Of a stretch of DNA of 64,000 bases, positions 7,114-16,958 are shown piece after piece. The notes under the pieces were generated by a model. That model was given only the letters and a program-made list of their open reading frames with translations. It made no database searches and was not told where the DNA came from. A program made the translations under genes and the position numbers. Position 1 is the first letter of the stretch. Every line of letters begins with the position of its first letter. The DNA comes from Thaumasiovibrio subtropicus (GTDB lineage Bacteria; Pseudomonadota; Gammaproteobacteria; Enterobacterales; Vibrionaceae), in NCBI RefSeq assembly GCF_019703835.1, contig NZ_AP023054.1, positions 2,045,580 through 2,109,579 on the forward strand, given 5' to 3'.

Positions 7114-8565
7114 TTAACTCACCAAAGCAGGCAATATGTGTAAAATCATCATAGTGCCAATGGGGGATTGGCTATTAAAGCTTTCTGCTGTTTTTACCAC
7201 GACCAAGTTAAGAGACTTGATGATAACGATGTCTTGCCCACCCCAACCTTGCGCCATAATCGCCGAGTAGGTTTCACCTTGAATGCTAAACTCCGTCTCC
7301 CACCAAAAATATCCATAGCGTTTTCCGGGTAGGCTCGAATCAATCACAGGGGTGGTAGATTCAATCATCCAATCTTTATCGATAATTTGTTGCCCATTCC
7401 AAGCACCGTCATTTAAAACGAGTTGACCGATTTTTAGCATATCGATGGGACGCATATACGCGCCACCCGCTACATTTGTCCGCCCGTCTTGCTGCTTAAA
7501 CCAAAAGGCGTTCTTAAGACAAAGCGCAGATAACGGCCCATTTTTAGCGTAGTCACTGACAGTCGCCTGTTCAGTCGCTTCACGAATCACTTCCCCCACA
7601 ACAGAAACAAAGCCGCCACTATAACTAAATGTCGAACCCGGCTCATTCACCAAAGGGCGTTTTAATGTAAAGGCAACAGAATCAGCACTTTCCATCTCTT
7701 TTACACGTACGTTGTCAGGGTTATCGTAGGATGATGACCACTCGTTCCATTCGAGCCCCGCCGACATAGTTAAAAACTGTTGCAGGGTAATATTGGCTTT
7801 GGCACCCTCGAAAAGCGTTTTATAGCGAGGCAGCAAGGTGGAAACTGGCGCATCAGAACCGGGGATTTTCTCTTCGGTGATCGCCATCCCCGCGAGTAAA
7901 GACGTCAAACTTTTACTCACAGACTGAACTTGATGAGGTTCGTCAGCCGTCCAACCATTGAAATATTCCTCAACCAGCAGTTGCCCATCCTTCATCACCA
8001 ATAGACTATTGGTGTTTTTGTAGTTCATGCGACCAACTTCGATATTGGAGATAAGATCGTCAAGGTACTCTGCTTTATATTCGACATCTGACGGCACTTC
8101 GGTGCGCTCACTACATACCATCGCACTGCTAAAATCGCTGCTATGTTGCTCTGCGCCATACATAAGCGCGATGAGATCCTCATTCGAGACCTCTACACGT
8201 TGATACGTTAAATCAAGATCAGCCACATTGACGGCAACACGTTGATATACGCCATCTAGCGGCTGACTAAACTCTCCAGTCACTTCATAGTTTGAACCCT
8301 TTGAGCGTAACTTGCCGTTGTCATTAATCACAAGTTCCATTGAGCCATAAGCCGTGTTCCCAAAGTAACGTCCATCACTCTGTTTAATGATCAGGTAAGC
8401 CAAGGTATCAGTCTTTGCATGATAGACACCGACAAAAGGGTCACTGGTATTCGCGAAGGCCGAAAGATTGAAGAAGAGACCTATTAACAAGACCAAAGGT
8501 CGAAATAGGTGGTTCCAAAAACACCGCTCGAGTTGTTTTAACTTAACGCCAATAATCTCTAACAT
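7114..8565 (-). CDS. Secreted serine hydrolase, beta-lactamase (class C/6-aminohexanoate hydrolase-like) family
   Basis: About 483 residues. A basic N-terminus and hydrophobic core (LVLLIGLFFNLSAFA) form a signal peptide. An N-terminal ~130-residue beta-rich region precedes the catalytic domain, which shows S-V-S-K (SxxK nucleophile, in Q-S-V-S-K-S-L-T-S-L-L-A-G) and a Y-S-G motif in the position of YxN. Such enzymes are periplasmic esterases, amidases or peptidases; the substrate is unknown, and a true beta-lactamase is unlikely. Start chosen at the ATG 4-5 nt after GAGGAC rather than the GTG six codons upstream. Confidence 0.75.
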   Translation of the reverse strand: MLEIIGVKLKQLERCFWNHLFRPLVLLIGLFFNLSAFANTSDPFVGVYHAKTDTLAYLIIKQSDGRYFGNTAYGSMELVINDNGKLRSKGSNYEVTGEFSQPLDGVYQRVAVNVADLDLTYQRVEVSNEDLIALMYGAEQHSSDFSSAMVCSERTEVPSDVEYKAEYLDDLISNIEVGRMNYKNTNSLLVMKDGQLLVEEYFNGWTADEPHQVQSVSKSLTSLLAGMAITEEKIPGSDAPVSTLLPRYKTLFEGAKANITLQQFLTMSAGLEWNEWSSSYDNPDNVRVKEMESADSVAFTLKRPLVNEPGSTFSYSGGFVSVVGEVIREATEQATVSDYAKNGPLSALCLKNAFWFKQQDGRTNVAGGAYMRPIDMLKIGQLVLNDGAWNGQQIIDKDWMIESTTPVIDSSLPGKRYGYFWWETEFSIQGETYSAIMAQGWGGQDIVIIKSLNLVVVKTAESFNSQSPIGTMMILHILPALVS

Positions 8566-8757
8566 CACGTCCTCTATTCTCACCGCTAACTAGCGCTTCA
8601 TTTCATAAACGATAGAATCCAGTTTATGGCGTTTAAGTATTCAATCATTCAGGATGATGAGTTCGTGCGAGCCACGTCTTATTAAACAGGGTGTAGCACG
8701 TGTTATTTGTCTAATTTGCGTTGATGACACAAGCCCCTTCTAGACGGCATGCTTATA

Positions 8758-9192
8758 TTAAATCGCCGTTAACAGCTTTCTGTACTCTCGGAATTCTTGA
8801 AAACTTACCCCATCATTTTGGAGACGGACGATATGATGACGTAAACGCACTCTCTGTCGCTGAGTAAGTTCTTGGTGCTTGAGTACCCTAGCTAGACGTT
8901 CCTTTAAATAGCCAGAGTATGAACCAAAGTAATCCAATTCGATATATTGCACCGCAATCTCAATTGCAGCCGCATCCCCTACTCTGACTAACTCCGCGAT
9001 CTCACGCAGCGTATCCCTGTAATCTACCCACGCTTGTCGAAAAGACGTCACGTTTGCGTTATCGCTCGTATCGTAGGTATGAAGATTCGTGCCGCCAAGT
9101 TGGCTGTATTTTTTAAGGATCTGCGATTTCTTCCATCCGTTTGGAATACCATGGTAGATCTCTTTCGGTGTGTTACGAGAGGTGCGGTGCAT
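8758..9192 (-). CDS. Hypothetical protein
   Basis: 144 residues, soluble, without signal or membrane segment. Basic and aromatic at the N-terminus, then amphipathic helices and a very Arg-rich C-terminal third (L-T-Q-R-Q-R-V-R-L-R-H-H-I-V-R-L). No family recognised. It stands alone between the serine hydrolase and the YbaK-like gene, all on the minus strand. Confidence 0.6.
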   Translation of the reverse strand: MHRTSRNTPKEIYHGIPNGWKKSQILKKYSQLGGTNLHTYDTSDNANVTSFRQAWVDYRDTLREIAELVRVGDAAAIEIAVQYIELDYFGSYSGYLKERLARVLKHQELTQRQRVRLRHHIVRLQNDGVSFQEFREYRKLLTAI

Positions 9193-9318
9193 TTTTATGC
9201 TTCCATAGAAACCACTTAATAAATAAAGCTATTATCAGTTCATCACTCAGAATAGCTTTTTAAAACTAAGCGCGGCCATATTTAAACAGACAACATAATA
9301 GAGGATAAAAAGCCATTA

Positions 9319-9801
9319 CTACTGAGATAAGTCGATCCACTGCCCCTTTGTCAGTTCATTGAGGTGTTCAGGGTTGAGCTTAAACACCGAATTAGGAGTG
9401 CCTGCCGCTGCCCATACTTCTTTGTATTGTCGCAAGTCGTTATCAAGCAAGGTATTCACTTTATTATTGTGTGCAACAGGCGGAACGCCTCCAATCGCAA
9501 AGCCAATTTTTTCTCTAACAAAAGATGCACTTGCTTTTTTCAAGGTAAGGCCTGTATTTGCCTTGACTTTATCTACACACACGCGATTAAGCCCTGACAC
9601 GATGACCAATACTGGTTCGCCTGTCTCCGCATGTATAAAAACAAGTGATTTTGCTATTTGCCCTACCATACAACCGATAGTGCTCGCGGCTTCTTCAGCA
9701 GTTCGAGTCGTGCTTGGCATTTGCTGTACGATGAAATCATGACCATATTGAGATAAACACTCTTGTACCCTTGAGGATGACGCTTTCAATTCATTCGACA
9801 T
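9319..9801 (-). CDS. YbaK/EbsC-family aminoacyl-tRNA deacylase
   Basis: 160 residues from the ATG preceded by AAGGGA; a longer upstream frame lacks a ribosome binding site. Contains the family core: T-A-E-E-A-A near 38-43, the G-x-x-x-x-Q-I-A-K-S-L-V-F segment with the catalytic-type Lys, and G-F-A-I-G-G-V-P-P-V-A-H with the conserved Gly-Gly and Pro. Members hydrolyse misacylated tRNAs such as Cys- or Ala-tRNA(Pro), or are ProX-like proteins. The precise substrate cannot be assigned. Confidence 0.85.
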   Translation of the reverse strand: MSNELKASSSRVQECLSQYGHDFIVQQMPSTTRTAEEAASTIGCMVGQIAKSLVFIHAETGEPVLVIVSGLNRVCVDKVKANTGLTLKKASASFVREKIGFAIGGVPPVAHNNKVNTLLDNDLRQYKEVWAAAGTPNSVFKLNPEHLNELTKGQWIDLSQ

Positions 9802-9924
9802 ATTTTTCCCTTTCGTTAACACCTTTTCTTGAATGGCATCGTTATTTTTATACCAATACATTGATAGCCACAAAATTGCTAACTTCTACAATAAGAGTCG
9901 TGATAAGGAAAGCGATTACACTCA

Positions 9925-10095
9925 TTAACTAGCCAAAAACAGACGTAAATCCAACTCCACAGCGTCCCCTAGCCAGTAGGCATAATCGGTATGGTCAGTT
10001 AAATCATCACCCGTATCAGCATTTAGCTCAGGCCACGCCAGCCTGCGGACAAAGGCGACATCAATCCCATCATCCACTACAATAGCCGCTTTCAA
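9925..10095 (-). CDS. Small acidic hypothetical protein, TTG start
   Basis: A 56-codon frame from TTG (10093-10095) to TAA (9925-9927), reading KAAIVVDDGIDVAFVRRLAW… and ending …ELDLRLFLAS. The composition is protein-like and acidic. An in-frame stop lies two codons upstream, so the TTG is the only plausible start; AGGT sits about 12 nt before it. The start region is 19 bp from the divergent pyrophosphohydrolase gene. Family unknown. Confidence 0.45.
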   Translation of the reverse strand: MKAAIVVDDGIDVAFVRRLAWPELNADTGDDLTDHTDYAYWLGDAVELDLRLFLAS

Positions 10096-10114
10096 TGCTT
10101 ATCTGGAACCTACA

Positions 10115-10690
10115 ATGCAACTCAGCAAACTGACTACTGAACTTTATGATCAACTTTACCGCGACATCACTGAGTTTCGCACCACCTTTGATTTACCGGT
10201 TGCCGCGCCATCGACATTAGATGACAAGGCTGATCAGTTGCATACCTCGCTTGCCATTGAAGAACTCACCGAACTCGCCGAAGCAGATTGTAAAGCCGAG
10301 CGCGCGGATGCGATTGTTGATACCGTTTATGTACTTGTTGGCCGTCTTGTACACCTTGGCCATAACAAGATGGAAGAGAATATTGCGATCAGTTATATGA
10401 TTGACCTACTCCTACACGTTGCGGCTAACCAAAATATTGACTTCTTACCGTGCTGGAATGAAGTCCACAGCAGTAACATGAGTAAAGTCTGCCGCAACCA
10501 ACAAGAGTATGCGGATACCGAAGCGCACTATGCGAAACAAGGGGTAAAACTCTTCTCGGCAGTGAAAGGGGATTATGTGATAGCGAAATGTGCTGAAGAC
10601 GTGACTTTAGAAGGCAAGACTATTCGCCAAGGTAAGGTGCTGAAGTCTGTCTACTATCGCCCGGCAGATTTAGTCTCTCTCACCCAGTAA
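10115..10690 (+). CDS. MazG/PRA-PH-like nucleoside triphosphate pyrophosphohydrolase
   Basis: 191 residues. An all-alpha NTP-PPase pattern is visible: E-E-L-T-E-L near residues 49-54 (the ExxE part), then E-R-A-D-A-I-V-D-T-V-Y-V about 10 residues on (the E/DxxD part), which together bind Mg2+. A C-terminal ~60-residue extension follows a Cys/Asn-rich segment. Such enzymes clear non-canonical NTPs or act on specialised nucleotides. It is transcribed alone, and a MITE begins 10 bp after its stop. Confidence 0.75.
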   Translation: MQLSKLTTELYDQLYRDITEFRTTFDLPVAAPSTLDDKADQLHTSLAIEELTELAEADCKAERADAIVDTVYVLVGRLVHLGHNKMEENIAISYMIDLLLHVAANQNIDFLPCWNEVHSSNMSKVCRNQQEYADTEAHYAKQGVKLFSAVKGDYVIAKCAEDVTLEGKTIRQGKVLKSVYYRPADLVSLTQ

Positions 10691-10699
10691 CAAACAATA

Positions 10700-10974
10700 T
10701 ACTCAAACCACCTCAAGATGCAGGATTCAGAAGCGGCCTAGCGCGTCGAAGTCAAGGTAAAGATACCAAGGCAAAGGTGTGAAGGAATGGCTTCCCCCTT
10801 TCAAACACCTTTAACGCAGAAATCGGGGCGCTAGTCGCTTCCCGAAGGGCGAGTTTTCTAGGCTCGCCACCGTCGTTACTGTTTTTTGATTTAGTCCACT
10901 AGATCTTCAAAACAGTGTCTTGTTGACAAGCCTAGAAACTCTCGCTGAACAAGCATCTTGAGGTGGTTTGAGTA
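10700..10974. mobile_element. MITE copy 1 (275 bp)
   Basis: Non-coding element with ends TACTCAAACCACCTCAAGAT and its near-inverse at the right, flanked by TA (10698-10699 and 10975-10976). Its interior is the reverse complement of copies 2-4, so it sits in the opposite orientation. It is about 14 bp longer through extra bases near 10755-10770. It lies between the pyrophosphohydrolase gene and the folD-like gene and disrupts neither. Confidence 0.9.
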
Positions 10975-10975
10975 T

Positions 10976-10999
10976 AAAGGCAACCCTGAGGTTGCCTTT
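10976..10999. terminator. Bidirectional terminator
   Basis: A perfect 10 bp stem AAAGGCAACC / GGTTGCCTTT with a 4 nt loop, A-tailed and T-tailed on both strands. It serves the folD-like gene on the minus strand and abuts the MITE end. Confidence 0.7.
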
Positions 11000-11016
11000 G
11001 TACTATTGCACCGAGT

Positions 11017-11823
11017 TTAGCGGTTGGCGATCAGCCTTACCGCATTCCCCAATACATTCATGCAAGTCAAACGACCTACACCACCGGGTACAGGCGTGAT
11101 TGCGGCTTTAGTCTCTGCCCCATCAATGTGTTTGATGTCACCGACCAGCTGTCCATCGACGCGATTGATGCCAACATCAACCACTAACTGCCCTTCGCAG
11201 AACTGGTCGCTGGTCAACGTCCCATGTAATCCCGTCGCGACAACAATCACATCAAATTGATGCCAATCAACAGACGCTAAATCAGACCGACTGTTGAAAC
11301 TCGACACCGTTGACTGTCGATTGATCAGTTCAATCGCGAGAGGCTTACCAACAATATTACTGCGACCAATCACCGCAACTTTGGTGCCTGAGAACGCGTT
11401 GTCACCACGATGCGCCGCAATGATGTCAATGACGGCTTGAACGGTACAAGGGAGAATGGCATTTTGGCCAAGTACCAGTTGCCCTAAAATCTCAGAGCCA
11501 AAGCCGTCAACATCGATTGTGGCAGGCAAATCAGGCGCCTCTAAACCATTTGGCAACGGAAGTTGAAAAAGAATAGGGTGTGATGTGCTTTGCGCTAGCC
11601 CATCCAAATCTGCTTGTGTCGTCCCATCTTCCGGCAACACGAGATGGTGGCAAGGCAAACCTAAATTTTCAAACAAGCGGACTTTATTTCGCACATACAC
11701 TTTACTCGCCGGATCGTCCCCAACCGTAACGATCGTTAACTCTACCGCCAATTCCTTTTCGGCAATTTGCTGTTTAAGCTCAGATAGTTGCTCGTCATAG
11801 AGCTCACTAATGAAGGCTTTCAT
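11017..11823 (-). CDS. folD: FolD-like methylenetetrahydrofolate dehydrogenase/cyclohydrolase paralogue
   Basis: 268 residues, slightly short for FolD (~285). Conserved features: Y-V-R-N-K (catalytic Tyr/Lys), Q-L-P-L-P-N-G, D-V-D-G-F, G-R-S-N-I-V-G-K-P (NADP loop) and P-V-P-G-G-V-G-R. The usual P-C-T-P-x-G is P-C-T-V-Q-A here and several loops are shorter, so it looks like a second, diverged copy rather than the housekeeping enzyme. The enzyme interconverts methylene-, methenyl- and formyl-tetrahydrofolate. It is divergent from hutC; a link with one-carbon units from histidine breakdown is speculative, since this hut pathway releases formamide. Confidence 0.85.
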   Translation of the reverse strand: MKAFISELYDEQLSELKQQIAEKELAVELTIVTVGDDPASKVYVRNKVRLFENLGLPCHHLVLPEDGTTQADLDGLAQSTSHPILFQLPLPNGLEAPDLPATIDVDGFGSEILGQLVLGQNAILPCTVQAVIDIIAAHRGDNAFSGTKVAVIGRSNIVGKPLAIELINRQSTVSSFNSRSDLASVDWHQFDVIVVATGLHGTLTSDQFCEGQLVVDVGINRVDGQLVGDIKHIDGAETKAAITPVPGGVGRLTCMNVLGNAVRLIANR

Positions 11824-11957
11824 ACGACCTCGTCTTCAATGACAAAAAGAGTGTTATATCAAGAATCTGGACAGAATTATTGCGCTAGAACAAGAAACAG
11901 GGATTGACCATCAGCAAGCTGATCGCTTGACCTTGCGAATAGAGACAGGCAGACTAC

Positions 11958-11973
11958 ATTTGTATAGACAATT
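11958..11973. promoter_or_regulatory. HutC operator upstream of hutC
   Basis: ATTTGTATAGACAATT, which matches the inverted sequence upstream of hutI (12901-12916) in 15 of 16 positions when reverse-complemented. It lies 20 bp before the hutC start, implying autoregulation. Confidence 0.75.
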
Positions 11974-11993
11974 AATGACTTTTGAATACATCT

Positions 11994-12716
11994 ATGACGA
12001 CCTCGAAAATTACTCGCGCGCCCCGCTTTCAGCAAATTCAAGATCACATTCGCGAACGCATTCAAAGTCAGCAATGGCCACCGGGATATCGCGTTCCAAC
12101 CGAAGCTGAACTGTGCCGCCTTTTTGAGGTCAGCCGGATGACAGTAAGCAAAGCGTTGCGAGATCTCGTCAATGAGGGCCTACTCGAACGTACACCTCGT
12201 GTTGGCACCTTTGTCAGCCATCCTAAGGCAGAATCCCCGCTAATGGACATTCGTAATATTGCCGATGAAGTCAGAGCGCGCGGCCAAGAGTACAGTAGTC
12301 AGGTCATCTCTGTCGCACAAGTGCTTGCCGATGAAGAGGCCGCGATACGTCTTGGGGTGATGCATAACAGCACGATTTATGAGAGTGCGATTGTCCACTA
12401 TGCTGACAATCAAGCAATTCAATATGAGCATCGCTGGGTTAACCCGCAGCACGTCCCCGAATACGCACAACAAGATTTCAGCACTCTCACGCCTAATGAA
12501 TACCTTTCTACGGTTAAACCCCTCAGCGCCGTGGAACACACAGTCGAAGCCGTGTTAGCGCCAGAAGAGATTTGCCAATGGCTTGCTATCTCTTCACATT
12601 CCCCTTGCCTGCTATTACATCGTCGCACATGGAGTGACCAGCAGCTCATCTCGGCGGCGCTTCTCTATCATCCAGGCTCTCGCTATAAACTCACGGCTCG
12701 CAATGATGGCGCGTAA
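11994..12716 (+). CDS. hutC: Histidine utilisation repressor HutC (GntR family)
   Basis: 240 residues from the ATG at 11994. The N-terminal winged helix-turn-helix (R-V-P-T-E-A-E-L-C-R-L-F-E-V-S-R-M-T-V near 32-50) is followed by a UTRA effector domain with the Y-E-S-A-I-V, Q-Y-E-H-R-W-V-N-P and C-L-L-L-H-R-R-T-W segments typical of HutC. The effector is urocanate in characterised homologues. Located immediately before hutIGUH, with a HutC-type operator at its own start and another at the hutI promoter. Confidence 0.93.
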   Translation: MTTSKITRAPRFQQIQDHIRERIQSQQWPPGYRVPTEAELCRLFEVSRMTVSKALRDLVNEGLLERTPRVGTFVSHPKAESPLMDIRNIADEVRARGQEYSSQVISVAQVLADEEAAIRLGVMHNSTIYESAIVHYADNQAIQYEHRWVNPQHVPEYAQQDFSTLTPNEYLSTVKPLSAVEHTVEAVLAPEEICQWLAISSHSPCLLLHRRTWSDQQLISAALLYHPGSRYKLTARNDGA

Positions 12717-12872
12717 CACCTCGCGCGCTTGACCTCCCCCCCAGCAGATAATCATCCGGCCTTTGGTTACTGTGCAGTATTTTTGGGCAAGCGTAGCCAT
12801 AGCTTTACAATATTCGACTTAATTTTAGCCGGATATTAAACGACCATGATCACATACTGATAACATACGCTA

Positions 12873-12916
12873 TTGATCCTTCGCGCGGATTTGACTATAC
12901 ATTTGTCTATACAAAT
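12873..12916 (+). promoter_or_regulatory. hutIGUH promoter and HutC operator
   Basis: TTGATC (12873-12878), 17 bp spacer, TATACA (12896-12901) form a sigma70-type promoter. The operator ATTTGTCTATACAAAT (12901-12916) covers the expected start point, so HutC bound there would block initiation. A related half-site (ATTTGACTATAC) lies just upstream. Confidence 0.7.
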
Positions 12917-12938
12917 AAATCGCACAAGGAAATCAATC

Positions 12939-14165
12939 GTGACTGAAAGTTGGGTGCTCTACAATTGCAATCTCGTCACCATGGATCCCGACGCCGATGA
13001 ACAGGGATATCAAGTCGTCACAGACAGTTGGCTACATATTGCCGACGGTAAGGTTCAGCAGATAGGCACGAGTGAATATGCGCCCAAGGTAAAACCAGGA
13101 ACACCTTGTATTGATGCTGAGGGCAAGCTCGTCACCCCCGGACTGATCGATGCCCATACCCACCTTGTTTTCGCAGGATGTCGAGCAAATGAATTTGAGC
13201 AGCGTCTTAACGGCGTGCCTTATACTGAGATCGCCAAGCAAGGTGGCGGCATATTAGCTTCAGTAACGGCCACGCGTAACGCAACGGAGGCAGAGCTTAC
13301 CGCCCTAGCGATCCCACGCGCCAAAGCACTAGCGCGTGACGGCGTCACAAGTATTGAGATTAAATCCGGTTATGGCCTAACACTCAACGACGAACTCAAA
13401 ATGTTGCGTGTCGCTAAAGCGCTACAGCAACATGTCCACCTGCATATCACCACAACACTGCTCGCCGCCCATGCCCTTCCCCCCGAGTTTGCACACAGCG
13501 CTGAAGAATACATTGAGCACATTTGTGACGAGATAATTCCCGCCGCAGCCAATGAAAATTTGGTCGACGCTGTCGATGTTTTCTGTGAAAAAATCGCGTT
13601 CTCCCCTGCGCAAATGGAAAAAGTATTTAGAACAGCACACGCCCATGGTTTGATGGTCAAAGGGCACACAGAACAGCTTTCCAACCTTGGCGGTAGCGCA
13701 CTTGCCGCTGAACTCGGTGCAACGTCAGTCGATCACCTTGAATATCTTGACGAGGCCGGCGTTCAAGCACTGGCAACTCATGGCACAGTGGCAACCTTGC
13801 TACCGGGTGCATTTTTCTTTCTGCGTGAAACGCAACAACCGCCTATCGATTTACTCCGCCAATATCAGGTCCCGATGGCCATCGCGAGTGATTTCAACCC
13901 CGGCACTTCACCCTATGCGTCACTCACCTTGATGATGAACATGGCATGCACACAATTTCGGTTAACACCGAGAGAAGCACTGCAAGGGGTCACCTGCCAT
14001 GCCGCCAAAGCACTCGGCCAAACACATACTGGCTATATCGCCAAAGGCATGCAAGCGGACCTCGCCGTCTGGCAAGCAACCTCTCCTGCACAACTCAGCT
14101 ATCAGGTCGGGACATCCCCTCTCGCCTTCCGAGTCATCAAAGGGGTACAACACCATGGAGAATAA
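12939..14165 (+). CDS. hutI: Imidazolonepropionase
   Basis: 408 residues from GTG (12939), placed there because AGGA lies 8 nt upstream and longer starts would run through the operator. Amidohydrolase fold: metal-binding H-T-H at 73-75 in [13 protein letters not shown], further His in V-K-G-H-T-E-Q, and D in A-S-D-F-N-P-G-T-S. It hydrolyses 4-imidazolone-5-propanoate to N-formimidoyl-L-glutamate, the third step of histidine degradation in the cytoplasm. The stop overlaps the hutG start by 11 nt. Confidence 0.95.
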   Translation: MTESWVLYNCNLVTMDPDADEQGYQVVTDSWLHIADGKVQQIGTSEYAPKVKPGTPCIDAEGKLVTPGLIDAHTHLVFAGCRANEFEQRLNGVPYTEIAKQGGGILASVTATRNATEAELTALAIPRAKALARDGVTSIEIKSGYGLTLNDELKMLRVAKALQQHVHLHITTTLLAAHALPPEFAHSAEEYIEHICDEIIPAAANENLVDAVDVFCEKIAFSPAQMEKVFRTAHAHGLMVKGHTEQLSNLGGSALAAELGATSVDHLEYLDEAGVQALATHGTVATLLPGAFFFLRETQQPPIDLLRQYQVPMAIASDFNPGTSPYASLTLMMNMACTQFRLTPREALQGVTCHAAKALGQTHTGYIAKGMQADLAVWQATSPAQLSYQVGTSPLAFRVIKGVQHHGE

Positions 14166-15231
14166 ACCAACGCAGCCAGACTTATCCGTGTGGCAGGGGC
14201 GAGAAGATCCCGAAGATGGTGCAGCAGGACTCCGTTTTCATCAGGCCGTCAAGCCCCCAACAGACGCCAGCGGATTGTCATCGACAGTGGATTTAATCGG
14301 CTTTGCCTGTGAAGAAGGTGTCCGTCGCAATAAAGGGCGTTTAGGTGCGAAGCAAGCCCCTCAACGCATCAGACAAGCGCTCTCGAACATGGCTTGGCAC
14401 CACAGCTGTGTGCTTCGCGATCTTGGTGACATTGCTTGTGATTCAAGCTCAGACGCGACCAGAGATCCACTCGCAGACGCACAGACTTTACTTGCCAATA
14501 GCGTGGCACAAAGCCTGAATACAGGGCACTTCCCTATCATACTAGGCGGAGGCCATGAAGTCGCTTGGGGTAGCTATCAGGGCCTCGCCTCTCATTTGAA
14601 AGCGCAGCATCTGCAACAACCACAACTTAAAGCAAAGCACCCCAAGCAGCAGAGCACGCGTAAAGATTCGCCACCGCGCATCGGTATTATCAACTTCGAT
14701 GCGCATTTTGATCTTCGCCCGCTGGTGGAGGGAAAAGGCAGCTCTGGCACGCCATTCAACCAAATCGCCCAATATTGTGAGGCACAAGGCTGGCCTTTTC
14801 ATTACGCCTGCATCGGGGTTAGCCGTACCAGCAATACCCAAACCTTGTTTAAACGCGCCGAAGCGTTGAACGTTACCATCATTGAAGATGTTGACTGCGC
14901 TAACGAACAGCGTCTATTGCAACAGATTCTTCAGTTTGCTGCTGGCTGTGATGCCCTATATCTCACCGTCGACCTTGATGTCTTTCCTGCATCTCAAGCG
15001 CCCGGCGTCAGTGCCCCAGCAGTGCTTGGCGTCGACTACCGCATCGTGGAATCATTGATCCGCACTATTGCTGCATTGAGAGATGCACAAGGACAACGAC
15101 TACTACGCTTGGCTGATATCGCTGAATACAATCCAACCGTCGACCAAGATAATCAAACCGCTCGACTCGCAGCACGCCTCATTTGGCAACTGTGCGCGAC
15201 TTTCAATAATAACGAAACATCACCCTCATAA
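14155..15231 (+). CDS. hutG: Formimidoylglutamase (arginase family)
   Basis: 358 residues from the ATG preceded by AAGGGG. Mn-binding ureohydrolase motifs: [16 protein letters not shown] and L-T-V-D-L-D-V-F-P. It splits formimidoylglutamate into glutamate and formamide, so the pathway here is the one-step branch rather than HutF plus formylase. Longer than typical (~310-340) because of a Gln/Lys/His-rich insertion after the G-G-G-H-E motif (around residues 145-170). It overlaps hutI, and hutU begins 10 nt after. Confidence 0.93.
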   Translation: MENKPTQPDLSVWQGREDPEDGAAGLRFHQAVKPPTDASGLSSTVDLIGFACEEGVRRNKGRLGAKQAPQRIRQALSNMAWHHSCVLRDLGDIACDSSSDATRDPLADAQTLLANSVAQSLNTGHFPIILGGGHEVAWGSYQGLASHLKAQHLQQPQLKAKHPKQQSTRKDSPPRIGIINFDAHFDLRPLVEGKGSSGTPFNQIAQYCEAQGWPFHYACIGVSRTSNTQTLFKRAEALNVTIIEDVDCANEQRLLQQILQFAAGCDALYLTVDLDVFPASQAPGVSAPAVLGVDYRIVESLIRTIAALRDAQGQRLLRLADIAEYNPTVDQDNQTARLAARLIWQLCATFNNNETSPS

Positions 15232-15241
15232 GGAGTTTGCA

Positions 15242-16933
15242 ATGACCGACCCAAGAATGGACAGTGATCGCGAAATTCATGCCCCGACGGGCACCAAACT
15301 CAACGCAAAATCGTGGTTAACGGAAGCCCCGTTGCGGATGCTAATGAATAACCTCCACCCCAACGTCGCAGAACATCCGCAGTCACTTGTCGTCTATGGT
15401 GGTATCGGTCGTGCTGCACGTGATTGGGCATGCTATGACAAAATCGTTGAAACACTGAAACGCCTAGAAGACGACGAGACGTTACTCGTCCAGTCAGGCA
15501 AACCTGTCGGTGTGTTCAAAACCCATGCTGATGCCCCCCGCGTGCTCATCGCTAACTCAAACCTTGTTCCTCACTGGGCAAACTGGGAGCACTTTAATGA
15601 GTTAGACAAAAAAGGCCTCGCAATGTATGGCCAAATGACGGCAGGGAGTTGGATTTATATCGGCTCTCAAGGGATCGTCCAGGGCACCTACGAAACCTTC
15701 GTCGCGATGGCAAAGCAACACTTTGACGGCTCGGCGGCTGGCAAATGGATTCTAACAGGCGGGCTCGGCGGTATGGGTGGTGCTCAACCACTCGCGGGCA
15801 CGATGGCTGGCTTTTCGATGATCGCTGTTGAATGCGACGAATCACGCATCGACTATCGCCTTCGCACTGGTTACGTCGATAAAAAGGCCACCACCCTCGA
15901 CGATGCGCTTGCCATCATTGAAGAAGCCAAACTGACTAGCACACCCGTATCCGTCGGCCTACTCGGTAACGCCGCAGATATCTTTGCTGAGTTAGTCGAG
16001 CGCAATATCACGCCAGATGTGGTTACCGACCAAACCTCTGCCCATGATCCGCTCAATGGTTACTTACCTCAAGGTTGGAGCATGGAAAAAGCCAAGCTTG
16101 AACGTGAAGCGAACCCAGATGCCGTTGTTGACGCAGCGAAGTGTTCGATGGCCGTCCAAGTTCGCGCCATGCTTACATTGCAAAGCCGCGGCGCAGCCAC
16201 GGTCGACTACGGAAATAACATTCGTCAAATGGCGCTAGAAAAGGGTGTAGATAACGCCTTTGATTTTCCTGGATTTGTGCCGGCATACATCCGACCGCTG
16301 TTCTGTGAAGGGATTGGGCCATTTAGATGGGCAGCGCTTTCTGGCGACCCAGAAGACATCTATAAAACAGACCAAAAAGTCAAAGAGCTCATCCCCGATA
16401 ATCCGCACCTTCATAACTGGCTAGATATGGCCCGTGAACGCATTCAGTTTCAAGGACTGCCTGCGCGTATTTGCTGGGTCGGATTAAAAGATCGCGAACG
16501 CCTAGGCCAAGCCTTCAATGACATGGTCAAAAACGGCGAGTTGAAGGCACCGGTTGTCATTGGTCGAGATCACCTAGATTCCGGCTCTGTTGCCAGCCCG
16601 AACCGAGAGACAGAAGGCATGATGGATGGCTCTGATGCGGTCTCAGATTGGCCATTACTGAATGCACTATTAAACACCGCATCCGGCGCGACTTGGGTGT
16701 CACTTCACCATGGTGGCGGTGTCGGTATGGGCTTTTCGCAACATTCCGGCGTCGTTATCTGCTGTGATGGCACCGAAGAGGCATCAAAGCGTATTGGCCG
16801 AGTACTAAAAAATGACCCTGCCACCGGGGTGATGCGCCATGCTGATGCAGGCTACGACATCGCCATCAATTGTGCGAAGGAAGAGAAACTCGATCTCCCT
16901 TTGCTAGATCTACCCAACACACCGCGTCAATAA
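15242..16933 (+). CDS. hutU: Urocanate hydratase
   Basis: 563 residues, the normal length, from an ATG preceded by AAGGAG. Contains the NAD+-binding [13 protein letters not shown] segment and the family signature [16 protein letters not shown] in the C-terminal third. It converts urocanate to imidazolone propionate using tightly bound NAD+ as electrophile. Third gene of the hutI-G-U-H operon. Confidence 0.96.
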   Translation: MTDPRMDSDREIHAPTGTKLNAKSWLTEAPLRMLMNNLHPNVAEHPQSLVVYGGIGRAARDWACYDKIVETLKRLEDDETLLVQSGKPVGVFKTHADAPRVLIANSNLVPHWANWEHFNELDKKGLAMYGQMTAGSWIYIGSQGIVQGTYETFVAMAKQHFDGSAAGKWILTGGLGGMGGAQPLAGTMAGFSMIAVECDESRIDYRLRTGYVDKKATTLDDALAIIEEAKLTSTPVSVGLLGNAADIFAELVERNITPDVVTDQTSAHDPLNGYLPQGWSMEKAKLEREANPDAVVDAAKCSMAVQVRAMLTLQSRGAATVDYGNNIRQMALEKGVDNAFDFPGFVPAYIRPLFCEGIGPFRWAALSGDPEDIYKTDQKVKELIPDNPHLHNWLDMARERIQFQGLPARICWVGLKDRERLGQAFNDMVKNGELKAPVVIGRDHLDSGSVASPNRETEGMMDGSDAVSDWPLLNALLNTASGATWVSLHHGGGVGMGFSQHSGVVICCDGTEEASKRIGRVLKNDPATGVMRHADAGYDIAINCAKEEKLDLPLLDLPNTPRQ

Positions 16934-16958
16934 CGCCAACGTTCAGAGGAAGTAACAG

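Noticed and set aside
7114..8565. Annotating the serine hydrolase as an AmpC beta-lactamase
   Set aside because: SxxK is present but the YxN motif is Y-S-G and there is a long extra N-terminal domain; family membership alone does not imply beta-lactam hydrolysis.
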